Below, piece after piece: positions 25,455 through 33,366 of a stretch of 64,000 bases of DNA. The first letter of the stretch is position 1, and each line of letters starts with the position of its first letter. Below the pieces are notes generated by a model. It worked only from the letters and a program-made list of their open reading frames with translations, had not been told where the DNA came from and searched no databases. The stretch covers positions 1 through 64,000 of the forward strand of contig JAFASN010000006.1 in assembly GCA_019244415.1 (NCBI GenBank), in the 5' to 3' direction. The position numbers and the translations under genes were made by a program. Source of the DNA: Verrucomicrobiota bacterium (GTDB lineage: Bacteria; Verrucomicrobiota; Verrucomicrobiia; Chthoniobacterales; UBA10450).

Positions 25455-26732
25455 TTACGGCGGCGGACGCGCCTCAGACTGGAAACTACGCGTAATCAGT
25501 CGCGCGCCCTTGTTGAATGAAAAGTAAGCCCACGCCCATTGCAAAAACACCAGCAGGCGACTGCGAAAATTCACCAGAAACATGATGTGCACGAACGCCC
25601 ACACCAGCCACGCCGGCAATCCGCTCAGGTGCACCGCATGCAAATCCGCCACGGCTTTGTTGCGCCCGATCGTCGCCATGCTGCCCTTGTCGAAGTACCA
25701 AAACCGCTGCGGCTTTTGTCCTTGCATCATGAGCAGGATATTTTCGGCCGCGTGGCGGCCCTGCTGCATGGCCACCGGCGAAACACCCGGCAGCGGTTTG
25801 CCAGTCCGTTCATCCTTGAAGTTCGCCAGGTCTCCGATCACCTGTATTTCCGGCTGGCCGGGAATCGTTAGGTCATCGTTCACGATCACGCGCCCGGCAC
25901 GATCTAGCGGCACACCTAACGACTTCCCAAGATAAGACGCGTGGTTGCCCGCTGCCCAGATCTTTACCCGACACGGGATGAACTCTTCTCCGACCTTTAA
26001 CCCTTCCTCCGTCAGATCACTCGCGTGCACGCCGGTGCGAATCTCCACCCCGAGAGCTTCGAGCTGCCTGGTCGCGCTACGGCGCAAGTCCTCCGGGAAC
26101 GCTGCCAGCACCATCGGCTCGCCTTCGATCAAAATAATGCGCGCACTGGATGGATCGATGTGCCGGAAATCGCGCGCCAGGGTGTAACGCGCAATCTCGG
26201 CAATCGCGCCCGCCATTTCTACGCCCGTTGGTCCGCCGCCCACGATCACGAACGTCATCGCCGCCGCGCGTTCAGCGGGATCGGACACTTTTTCAGCGTA
26301 CTCAAACGCCAGCAGAATCCGCCGCCGAATCTCGATCGCGTCTTCCAGGCTCTTCAATCCCGGCGCAAGCCGCTCCCATTCCGGATGCCCGAAGTAGGAA
26401 TGCCGCGCGCCCGTGGCCAGGATGAGGTAATCGTACTTAAGCTCCAAATCGCCCGCTTTAAGCGTGCGATTCGCCACATCCACCGATTGTACTTCAGCCA
26501 GTAAGATCTCGACGTTGCGGCATTCGTGCAGAACCGCCCGCGTAGGCGCCGCGATGTCTGCCGGTGAAAGCGCCGCCGTGGCGACCTGGTACAGCAGCGG
26601 CTGAAAGAGATGATAATTCGTGCGGTCAACTACCGTGAGTCGCACCCTTTCGCAGGCGAGCTTCCTGGCCGCTTCCAACCCTCCGAAACCGGCGCCGACA
26701 ATGATCACCTGCGGCCATTCTTCCACCTTCAT
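25455..26732 (-). CDS. ndh: Type II NADH:quinone oxidoreductase
   Basis: 425 residues. Peripheral inner-membrane flavoprotein that passes electrons from NADH to quinone without pumping protons. N-terminal FAD-binding GAGFGGLEAARKL, NDH-2 signature DRTNYHLFQPLLYQVATAALSP, second Rossmann motif VIVGGGPTGVEMAGAIAE, FAD segment VIGDLANF and quinone-site region SPVAMQQGRHAAENI. The C-terminus is hydrophobic/amphipathic (VHIMFLVNFRSRLLVFLQW), as expected for membrane attachment. Single gene. Confidence 0.94.
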   Translation of the reverse strand: MKVEEWPQVIIVGAGFGGLEAARKLACERVRLTVVDRTNYHLFQPLLYQVATAALSPADIAAPTRAVLHECRNVEILLAEVQSVDVANRTLKAGDLELKYDYLILATGARHSYFGHPEWERLAPGLKSLEDAIEIRRRILLAFEYAEKVSDPAERAAAMTFVIVGGGPTGVEMAGAIAEIARYTLARDFRHIDPSSARIILIEGEPMVLAAFPEDLRRSATRQLEALGVEIRTGVHASDLTEEGLKVGEEFIPCRVKIWAAGNHASYLGKSLGVPLDRAGRVIVNDDLTIPGQPEIQVIGDLANFKDERTGKPLPGVSPVAMQQGRHAAENILLMMQGQKPQRFWYFDKGSMATIGRNKAVADLHAVHLSGLPAWLVWAFVHIMFLVNFRSRLLVFLQWAWAYFSFNKGARLITRSFQSEARPPP

Positions 26733-27117
26733 GAGCGCTCAATGTGAGCAGATTTAAATCGGCGCGCAGCAACTTTCTGGCAGCGCCAAACAACTGACTT
26801 TCAGTGACGGTAAATCCCCACGGTAACAGACTGAGAGTAGCTTCGATGCATGAGATAAGCTCCGAATACATCTGTTTGCCGAAGCGGCGCTACTCCGACA
26901 ATACCGTCGCCACCCCCACCTACACAGATGACAGCGGCAACGGCCACACCACTACGGAAAAGCGACACTTTACTGTGCCGCAGCGGCGCCACCATCTTTC
27001 ACAGACAGCGCGAATTGCTCGGGTAACCCTATCCACTGCGCCGGCGCGGCTACCGGCGCTGCACTGAGTCGGCGCTACTTGCCGAATTGTCGAAGCACTG
27101 ATACAAGGCGTCGCGCT
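26733..27117. other. 385-base intergenic region without a recognised gene
   Basis: Short open frames here have no recognisable motifs and start without good context. The stretch separates the divergent ndh and TonB-C-like genes and should hold both promoters; no clear -35/-10 pair was picked out. Confidence 0.4.
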
Positions 27118-27825
27118 ATGAGCAATGCTTTGCTTTACACCTTCGTGGTCATCAGTGCCGTTGTTCTCTCAACACTAGGTCAAGCCGAAGAACTGCCCGA
27201 GATGCGTCCGGCTTTAATCGGCAACGGGCCCAAAGCGCTCATCAATATCATTGATGCGCAGGCGTTGCTACAAAAAGGCCAAGCAGACGCCGCTGTTATG
27301 TTCCCTTGCCTGCTGGAAGCTGATGGCCAGCCGATGATGATAAATACCTATCGCTGGACACCGGGTGGCGAGACGTTGGAACGCGAGGTTTACCATAAGC
27401 TGGTTGAAGCGCGATTTATTCCGGCAATTTACCACCATCGGCGAACTCCCGCTGACTTGTACGGCACCGTGATCTTCCGGCGAGTTGATGGAAAGGCCCG
27501 TCTCCGCATTTTTCTCAATCAGGACAAATCCGAACTGGCGAACGAGAGCGACTTTATCGCACCTCAGGTAGTTGCCAGTGGATTCCCCCGTTATCCCATC
27601 ACCACTTTCCTCGGTGGCGATACTGGCACGGTAGTACTGAAGCTCAATCTGGACGCCAGTGGGAAGCGAAAAAATGTAAGCGTCGAATCTGAAACTCCGA
27701 CCGGACATCAATTAGGGCAAAGCGTTCTTGAGATGTTCAAACGTTATGATTTCATTCCTGCCTACCGGAACGGCAAGCCTGTCGACTCGAGTACTACCCT
27801 GACAGTCTACTTCAAAGGGCGCTAG
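27118..27825 (+). CDS. Periplasmic protein with TonB-C-like domain
   Basis: 235 residues from the ATG at 27118, which gives a signal peptide or anchor (LLYTFVVISAVVLSTLGQAEE). The C-terminal 90 residues (PQVVASGFPRYPI, GDTGTVVLKLNLDASGKRKNVSVESETPTGHQLGQSVLEMFKRYDFIPAYRNGKPV) show the TonB C-terminal pattern, and the first half (YRWTPGG...LVEARFIPAIYHHR) may be a degenerate second copy. Without a proline-rich spanning region it is unlikely to be a full TonB energiser. No partner ExbBD nearby. Confidence 0.72.
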   Translation: MSNALLYTFVVISAVVLSTLGQAEELPEMRPALIGNGPKALINIIDAQALLQKGQADAAVMFPCLLEADGQPMMINTYRWTPGGETLEREVYHKLVEARFIPAIYHHRRTPADLYGTVIFRRVDGKARLRIFLNQDKSELANESDFIAPQVVASGFPRYPITTFLGGDTGTVVLKLNLDASGKRKNVSVESETPTGHQLGQSVLEMFKRYDFIPAYRNGKPVDSSTTLTVYFKGR

Positions 27826-27929
27826 CTTATCAGCTGATTTTGACTTGCGGAACGGGCCCGCGCACAGGTTGACACCTCGTTCAGCCGCTCGTAATGTCCG
27901 CCCTTTTCCGCAACGCGTTCCACCTGATG

Positions 27930-28361
27930 ATGAAAACGTTTTCAGCCAAAGCCGCCGAGGTCCCGCGCAAGTGGTGGCTTATCGACGCTAAAGACCAGGC
28001 GCTTGGTCGTGTCGCGGTCAAAGCGGCCAATCTCCTGCGCGGAAAAGAAAAACCCATTTTCACGCCGCACGTTGACACCGGCGACTTCGTCATCGTGGTG
28101 AACGCCGAGAAAGTACGGCTTACGGGAAAGAAAGAAGAGCAGAAAACGTTCATGAGCTTCTCCGGGTATGTGGGCGGTCACAAATCTGAAAACGTTCGGG
28201 CGCGTCGGGTGCGTCATCCAGAGCTGCTGGTGGAGCGCGCCGTGCGTGGGATGATTCCGCACAACCGGCTTGGCCGCGCCGTTTACCGAAAGCTCAAAGT
28301 TTATCGTGGTGAAGAACACCCGCACGCGGCGCAGCAGCCCGCGCCCGTGGAATTGGCTTAA
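27930..28361 (+). CDS. rplM: 50S ribosomal protein L13
   Basis: 143 residues from the second of two adjacent ATG codons (27927/27930). Signatures: KWWLIDAKDQALGRVAVKAANLLRG, HVDTGDFVIVVNAEKVRLTGKK, YVGGHKSENVRARRVRHPE and AVRGMIPHNRLGR, all typical of L13. The rpsI gene follows after 4 bases, the usual L13-S9 operon. Confidence 0.96.
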   Translation: MKTFSAKAAEVPRKWWLIDAKDQALGRVAVKAANLLRGKEKPIFTPHVDTGDFVIVVNAEKVRLTGKKEEQKTFMSFSGYVGGHKSENVRARRVRHPELLVERAVRGMIPHNRLGRAVYRKLKVYRGEEHPHAAQQPAPVELA

Positions 28362-28365
28362 GGTA

Positions 28366-28761
28366 ATGGCTTCAACACCCGAATTCGTCGCGACCGGCCG
28401 GCGCAAAACGTCTGTGGCGCGAGTACGCATGGTTGCCGGCAACGGCAAGATCGACATCAACGGCCGCGCCTTCGAAGAATATTTCCCGACTGCGCCGCTG
28501 CAAAACACTGTACTTCAGCCACTGCAAACGGCGAAGCAGGTAAACGCCTACGACATCTCCATCAACGCCACCGGCGGGGGCGCCACCGGGCAGGCGGGAG
28601 CGGCGCGCCTCGCTATTTCCCGCGCGCTCTTGCAAGTGGACAATGATTTGCGCACGACGCTGAAGGCTGAAGGTTTGCTCCGGCGCGATCCGCGCATGAA
28701 AGAACGGAAGAAATCGGGTCAGCCTGGCGCGCGCAAACGCTTCCAGTTCTCGAAGCGATAA
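28366..28761 (+). CDS. rpsI: 30S ribosomal protein S9
   Basis: 131 residues from the ATG at 28366, preceded by AAGG. Signatures: VATGRRKTSVARVRMVAGNGKIDING, ATGGGATGQAGAARLAISRALL and the C-terminal RRDPRMKERKKSGQPGARKRFQFSKR, whose terminal Lys-Arg contacts tRNA in the P site in known ribosomes. Follows rplM directly. Confidence 0.97.
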   Translation: MASTPEFVATGRRKTSVARVRMVAGNGKIDINGRAFEEYFPTAPLQNTVLQPLQTAKQVNAYDISINATGGGATGQAGAARLAISRALLQVDNDLRTTLKAEGLLRRDPRMKERKKSGQPGARKRFQFSKR

Positions 28762-28832
28762 TTCATCCCACCGAGCTGCGCCGGAGCACTGCGTTCCACG
28801 TTCCGGCGAGTTGAAATTCCAGCGCCAGCGAA

Positions 28833-29516
28833 ATGCCGAAGCGTCTTCTGCTGTTCGACATCGATGGCACACTCGTGAACACCGGGGGCGCCGGCGTGGT
28901 CTCGTTGCGCAAAATGGTCGAGCAGCGCTTCGGCGTTCGCGATGAGTTGCGCGACATCGAAATCGCTGGGAAAACCGACCGCGCCATCATTCGCGACATC
29001 CTGCATAAGTACAGCACGCCCGCCACGGAAGAGAACATCGCGGAATTTGCCCGTACTTACATTGACGGTCTGGCGGAAGAGCTGCCGCGTTGCCGGGGAC
29101 GCGTACTGCCCGGCGTGGCAGAGTTGCTTGAACGCTTGCGGTCGCAACCGGGCATCGTACTCGCATTGCTGACCGGCAATCTGCGCCGCGGCGCGGAACT
29201 GAAACTGCGGCATTACCGGCTTTGGCAGTACTTCGAGTTCGGCGCATTCGCGGACGATCATCACGACCGCAACGAGCTTGGCGCTTTTGCGCGTCGTCGC
29301 GCACAGGAAAAGCACGGGGACGAATTTGATTCCGCTGACATCGACGTCATCGGCGATACCGGTCACGACGTTGCCTGCGGCAAGGCATTCGCCGCTCGCA
29401 CAATTGCCGTCGCGACGGGCGGTTGGTCTCCCGAACGACTGGCGAAGTGCGCGCCCGATTTTCTCTTCGACGATTTCGCGGCCGTCAATAGCGTGATCGC
29501 CAGGCTCGGCTGGTGA
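28833..29516 (+). CDS. HAD-superfamily hydrolase (phosphoglycolate phosphatase-like)
   Basis: 227 residues. Motif I FDIDGTL with Asp9 nucleophile and Asp11 acid/base; motif II ALLTGN; motif IV IGDTGHDVACG. The helical cap lies between about residues 20 and 90. Likely a cytoplasmic phosphomonoesterase; substrate not assignable from sequence. Starts 71 bases after rpsI and 86 bases before the STAS gene. Confidence 0.9.
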   Translation: MPKRLLLFDIDGTLVNTGGAGVVSLRKMVEQRFGVRDELRDIEIAGKTDRAIIRDILHKYSTPATEENIAEFARTYIDGLAEELPRCRGRVLPGVAELLERLRSQPGIVLALLTGNLRRGAELKLRHYRLWQYFEFGAFADDHHDRNELGAFARRRAQEKHGDEFDSADIDVIGDTGHDVACGKAFAARTIAVATGGWSPERLAKCAPDFLFDDFAAVNSVIARLGW

Positions 29517-29602
29517 TCCAATTTGCAAAACGCAGCCTGAGTTGCCTGGTAATTTTTCGCCGCCGGAATTGACGTTTACCTGGCCGGCGAACAAAGTCGC
29601 GC

Positions 29603-29914
29603 ATGGCCGCTTCACCGCACGTTATTCCCCTGGAGGGCGAAATCGATCTGCACGTCTCGCCACGCATCGCGAACACACTGAACGCTGCGGTTAAAGAACA
29701 GCCGCGCAACCTGGTGGTAGACCTTTCCAAGGTTAGTTACATCGACAGCTCAGGCCTCGCGGTGTTGATCGAGGCGATGCAGAACGTGGAACGCTACGGC
29801 GGCAAATTTGCCCTTGCCGGCTTACAGGAAAATGTAAGGCCGATCTTTGAGATTGCGCGGCTCGACCAGGTGTTCCGGATTTTTCCAGACACCGCCGCGG
29901 CCTCAACGGGCTAA
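29603..29914 (+). CDS. STAS-domain anti-sigma-factor antagonist
   Basis: 103 residues, a single STAS domain: LEGEIDLHVSPRIANTLNAAV, then VVDLSKVSYIDSSGLAVLIEAM with the phosphorylatable Ser (Ser49/50), ending with EIARLDQVFRIFP. In known systems such proteins switch partners between an anti-sigma kinase and a phosphatase. No kinase or phosphatase gene is next to it. The stop overlaps the convergent glycosyltransferase stop by 4 bases. Confidence 0.92.
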   Translation: MAASPHVIPLEGEIDLHVSPRIANTLNAAVKEQPRNLVVDLSKVSYIDSSGLAVLIEAMQNVERYGGKFALAGLQENVRPIFEIARLDQVFRIFPDTAAASTG

Positions 29915-30975
29915 CTGGAGAGAAGCAGGTCGAGCATGTGCGCGAGGTTCTGCGAGATATCGAATCCCGTGGCGCGCTCGAGCAGCGCTGGTCGCGCGTT
30001 TTGCCGGCGGCGTGCGTCGCTCCAGAACTCGAGTGCCTGAGCGAGCTCATCAACCGCATCGGGGCTCGCGACGACCGAGCCGTGTACTCGCTCGTCAATG
30101 ATCTCGCTGCAACCGTTGCCGCCCGTAGTGATCACGGGCAGCCCGGCCGCCATGGCTTCGAGGGAAGCGTTCGAAAAGGGATCGTAGATCGTGGGCAAAA
30201 TGAAAATGTCCGCGGCGGCGAGCGGCACGCGCAGGTCGTCCATTTCACCGAGAAACCGCACTGAAGCCGAGTGGTACCGGTGCTGTTTGCCACGGCCGAC
30301 AACGAGCAAACGCATGCCTGCTTTTTCCGCCGCAGCGATGGCGTAACGCAAGCCTTTCCGTCCCCAACCCGAGCCGGCGAAGAGCGGGGCGACCTCATCC
30401 GCGGCGATGCCGAGGCGCGCCCGGGCGGCTTCGCGCTTCAACGGCGCCGGCCCGAAGTCAGAGACGCGTACGCCGTTTCGAACCAGCTCGATCGTCTCCG
30501 GCGCCCGGTCGTAGCAACGCACGATGTCATGGCGCACCATCACTGAGTTGGCAATGACCCGCCGAGCGCCGCGTTCCCCGAGCAGTTTTTTTTCCAACTG
30601 CAAAATCGCATGGTCTTTGCTCCCGAAGCGCCGCGCGAATTTCTGCACCGCGCCATCGAACTGCGCCCGGCGTTCCAGCCACGCGCGATGCACCCCGTCT
30701 CCGGCGCGGTAAAAATCGCAGCGCCAGATGCGCTCGAGGCTGAGTACGAGGTCGCAGTACTTAGCCGGATGGAGCCGCTCCAGCTCGTCGGCGAACGCGA
30801 GCGGCTCATTTGCCCTCACGCGCACAACGAGGCCAGCCTGCCACTGGTCATCCGGCCATTCCGCCGTAGTAAATAGCGTCGCTTCGTGACCAGCCGCGGC
30901 AAGTCCACTGGCCAGCCGGCGCGCGTAAGCTTCCGCGCCGCCACTGCGCGAATAGCCGCGCCGCACAAACCCCAC
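29911..30975 (-). CDS. GT4 family glycosyltransferase
   Basis: About 354 residues from a GTG at 30975 (VGFVRRGYSRSGGAEAYARRLA, the expected family start); the open frame extends upstream but that part is not family-like and overlaps the divergent gene. GT-B fold: acceptor-side Gly-rich start, donor-side LFAGSGWGRKGLRYAI, VVGRGKQ, and the EX7E-like region DPFSNASLEAMAAGLPVITTGGNGCSEII. Probably adds a sugar to a lipid-linked core oligosaccharide. Next to a divergent second GT4 gene and an LPS-type cluster. Confidence 0.85.
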   Translation of the reverse strand: MGFVRRGYSRSGGAEAYARRLASGLAAAGHEATLFTTAEWPDDQWQAGLVVRVRANEPLAFADELERLHPAKYCDLVLSLERIWRCDFYRAGDGVHRAWLERRAQFDGAVQKFARRFGSKDHAILQLEKKLLGERGARRVIANSVMVRHDIVRCYDRAPETIELVRNGVRVSDFGPAPLKREAARARLGIAADEVAPLFAGSGWGRKGLRYAIAAAEKAGMRLLVVGRGKQHRYHSASVRFLGEMDDLRVPLAAADIFILPTIYDPFSNASLEAMAAGLPVITTGGNGCSEIIDERVHGSVVASPDAVDELAQALEFWSDARRRQNARPALLERATGFDISQNLAHMLDLLLSS

Positions 30976-31038
30976 ATTCAGCCGTTCACGTGGTATCCTG
31001 TTCTTTACTTGCACGCGGCGAGCACAATACTTTGTCCG

Positions 31039-32250
31039 ATGCCCGGCGAAACTCTTAACGTTTCCCCTCCCCCTCACGCGTCCACGCGCACCCTGCCGCG
31101 AAGCTTGCTCTACTCGATTTTCGCCCGCATCGGCGGCTGGGGATTGGACACCGACGCCTTCGAAACGTTGCGTGCGTCGTATCACCGCGGTTTCCTCGGC
31201 AAAGCCATCGCCTACGACAACCGGCAGACGGAAATTCCGGCCTCGAAAATTCACTCGCTGCGCTGGCATCCGGTCCGGCTGCTCTCGTCACTTGATCGTC
31301 CGTACTATTACGGAGCAAAGAAGAAGTACCTCGACTGGGTCGCCTCGCGCCAGCTCGCTACTGGCCGCTACGATCTCGTGCACAGCTGGTCGGGCGATTG
31401 CCTCGATACGCTCCGTGTCGCACAGCGCATGGACATTCCTTCCATCGTCGAAATTCCCACGTGGCACCGCGATTTTGCCGAGCAGGTCGCGCCGCATCCC
31501 GAGCCGCCGCATCGAAACGGACGGACCGCGATCGCCCGCTGGAAGTACGAGCTTGTCCTTCAACCCGAGCGTTCCATCGATGAGTACGAGCTCGCAACTC
31601 TGCTGCTGGTACTTTCACAAAGATCGGCCGATACATTCCGGGCGCGCGGCTTCCCCGAGCATCGCCTTTATTACCTGCCGCGCGGTGTGGACGTGGAACG
31701 TTTTACGCCGGCGCCGAAACCGCCGCCGCTTTTTCGGGCCATCTTTTCCGGCGCACTGATCGAACGCAAAGGCATCGACATTCTCCTGGATGCCTGGCAC
31801 CGGCTGAACCTCCAAGAGGCTGAGCTTTGGTTGCTCGGCTCCGTGCACGAGGAGGCAAAAGTGTACTTGCAGCGATTCGCGCGCGATAATGTGCGGGTCA
31901 TCGGCTTCGCGCGGGACGTCGAGAATTACCTGCGGCAGGCGACAGTCCACGTTTTTCCGTCGCGCCTGGAGGGCAGCGCGAAGGTGACTTACGAGGCGGC
32001 AGCGTGCGGATTACCGCAGATCGTCACGCGCGAAGCGGGCGATGTGGTGCGCGATGGAATCGATGGAATCATCGTGCCCGCACAGGACGTGGATGCGCTC
32101 GCGGCCGCGATCGAGCATTTGTACCGGCATCCGGAAATCGCCGCCGAGATGGGGAAAGCTGCGCGCGAGCGCGTGGTCGAGAATTTCACCTGGCATGAGT
32201 TCCGGGAACGATTGCTCGGCGCGTACGAACTCGCCATGACGATGCTGTAA
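31039..32250 (+). CDS. GT4 family glycosyltransferase
   Basis: 403 residues from the ATG at 31039. The acceptor half contains YDLVHSWSGDCLDTLRVAQ and IPSIVEIPTWHRDF; the donor half contains YLPRGVDVERFTPAP, FRAIFSGALIERKGIDILLDAW, ELWLLGSV and VFPSRLEGSAKVTYEAAACGLPQIVTREAGDVV, the GT4 nucleotide-sugar region with the EX7E-type glutamates. Predicted to extend a surface glycan. Divergent from the previous GT4; a REP-like palindrome separates it from the GT9 gene. Confidence 0.87.
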   Translation: MPGETLNVSPPPHASTRTLPRSLLYSIFARIGGWGLDTDAFETLRASYHRGFLGKAIAYDNRQTEIPASKIHSLRWHPVRLLSSLDRPYYYGAKKKYLDWVASRQLATGRYDLVHSWSGDCLDTLRVAQRMDIPSIVEIPTWHRDFAEQVAPHPEPPHRNGRTAIARWKYELVLQPERSIDEYELATLLLVLSQRSADTFRARGFPEHRLYYLPRGVDVERFTPAPKPPPLFRAIFSGALIERKGIDILLDAWHRLNLQEAELWLLGSVHEEAKVYLQRFARDNVRVIGFARDVENYLRQATVHVFPSRLEGSAKVTYEAAACGLPQIVTREAGDVVRDGIDGIIVPAQDVDALAAAIEHLYRHPEIAAEMGKAARERVVENFTWHEFRERLLGAYELAMTML

Positions 32251-32256
32251 ATACTC

Positions 32257-32341
32257 GTCATCCCGAGCGTGAGCCGAGGGATCCCGTGAGAGTTACCCGT
32301 ACGTCACCACAGCTGCATCCCTCGACTTCGCTCCCGATGAC
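32257..32341. repeat. REP-like inverted repeat (GTCATCCCGAGC type)
   Basis: Arm GTCATCCCGAGC...GAGGGAT (32257-32282) faces ATCCCTCGACTTCGCTC...GATGAC (32317-32341) across a 34-base spacer; the arms are imperfectly complementary over about 25 bases. The word pattern is like a palindromic repeat seen in many soil bacterial genomes. Lies between two genes in the same direction. Confidence 0.75.
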
Positions 32342-32358
32342 AGCAGAGTAGAGCCGAT

Positions 32359-33366
32359 TTGCGCATCCTGCTCATCCAACTCCGCCGGATCGGCGATTTG
32401 ATCCTCACAACACCGGCCATCAACGCACTGCGCCATCATTTTCCCGATGCACACATCGCGCTTGCCGCCGCGCGCGAAGGGGAACCGCTGCTGCCGGCCA
32501 TTGGCGGGATCAATCAAACCTTTGTACTCAGGCGCGGTGTGCGCGACCTTGCTGCCGCCCGCGGCGTGCGCGCTGCTGCGTTCGATTGCGTGGTCGATTT
32601 CACGCGCAATGATCGTTCCGCCTGGCTCACTCTGGCGAGCGGTGCTCCCCAGCGGATCGTTTCCGATCGACTCAAGCGAAAATCGAAGCTGCGCGCGCGC
32701 TTCTACAACGAGTTCGTTCCCTGCGCGATGAAGGAGATGCACACGGTGGATTACAACCTGGCGCTGCTTCAGCCGCTCGGCATCTCCGGCGCGAACACGA
32801 CGCCCGTCTTGCGTCTGCTGGCTGGAGCTCGCGCGAACGGCCGCGCGGTCGCCCCTGCGGAGCCGTTCGCCATTTTTCACCCCGGCTCCGCGCGCGCGGA
32901 AAAATTCTGGGCCGCGGAACGGTGGGCTGAAGTGATTGCCTTCGCCAAAAAGGAATTGCGGCTTCAGCCTGTACTCACCAGCGGCAATAGCTCCATCGAG
33001 CGCGAACACATCGCGAAAATCAAGTCGCAGCTAAGCGTCCCGGTCCGAGATTTAAGTGCCCGCCTCGATCTGCTCACGCTCGCCGCGCTCATCCAGCGCG
33101 CGCAATTCGTCGTTACGGTCGATTCGGCGCCGATGCATCTGGCCTCCGCCCTCAACACGCCGCAGGTTGTACTTTTTGGGCCGACAAACCCGTTCCACTG
33201 GCGCCCACGCCACAGCCCCGCCGCCATTCTCTTCGGCTCGGCGCGGGAACCACTGCGTGAGTTCCTGCCACGTGCGCCAAAGTTACCGATGAACCAAATC
33301 TCGACCGGAGCCGTGATTGATGCTATGCGTTCGGTTTACACGGCGCCAGCGGCGTCAGCCGTATGA
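32359..33366 (+). CDS. GT9 family glycosyltransferase (heptosyltransferase-like)
   Basis: 335 residues, TTG start at 32359 read as MRILLIQLRRIGDLILTTPAINALR, the standard GT9 N-terminus. Donor side: IFHPGSARAEKFWAAERWAEVI, VTVDSAPMHLASALNTPQVVLFGPTNPFHWRP, all typical of ADP-heptose:LPS heptosyltransferases. Predicted to add a heptose-like sugar to LPS inner core on the cytoplasmic face. Overlaps the MsbA-like gene start by 4 bases, linking synthesis and export. Confidence 0.92.
   Translation: MRILLIQLRRIGDLILTTPAINALRHHFPDAHIALAAAREGEPLLPAIGGINQTFVLRRGVRDLAAARGVRAAAFDCVVDFTRNDRSAWLTLASGAPQRIVSDRLKRKSKLRARFYNEFVPCAMKEMHTVDYNLALLQPLGISGANTTPVLRLLAGARANGRAVAPAEPFAIFHPGSARAEKFWAAERWAEVIAFAKKELRLQPVLTSGNSSIEREHIAKIKSQLSVPVRDLSARLDLLTLAALIQRAQFVVTVDSAPMHLASALNTPQVVLFGPTNPFHWRPRHSPAAILFGSAREPLREFLPRAPKLPMNQISTGAVIDAMRSVYTAPAASAV

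Noticed and set aside
26804..27067. Possible 87-codon gene upstream of the TonB-C-like gene
   Set aside because: Low-information Thr/Pro/His sequence without motif or start context.
30976..31269. N-terminal extension of the first GT4 gene
   Set aside because: Not family-like and overlaps the 5' end of the divergent GT4 gene; GTG at 30975 gives the proper start.
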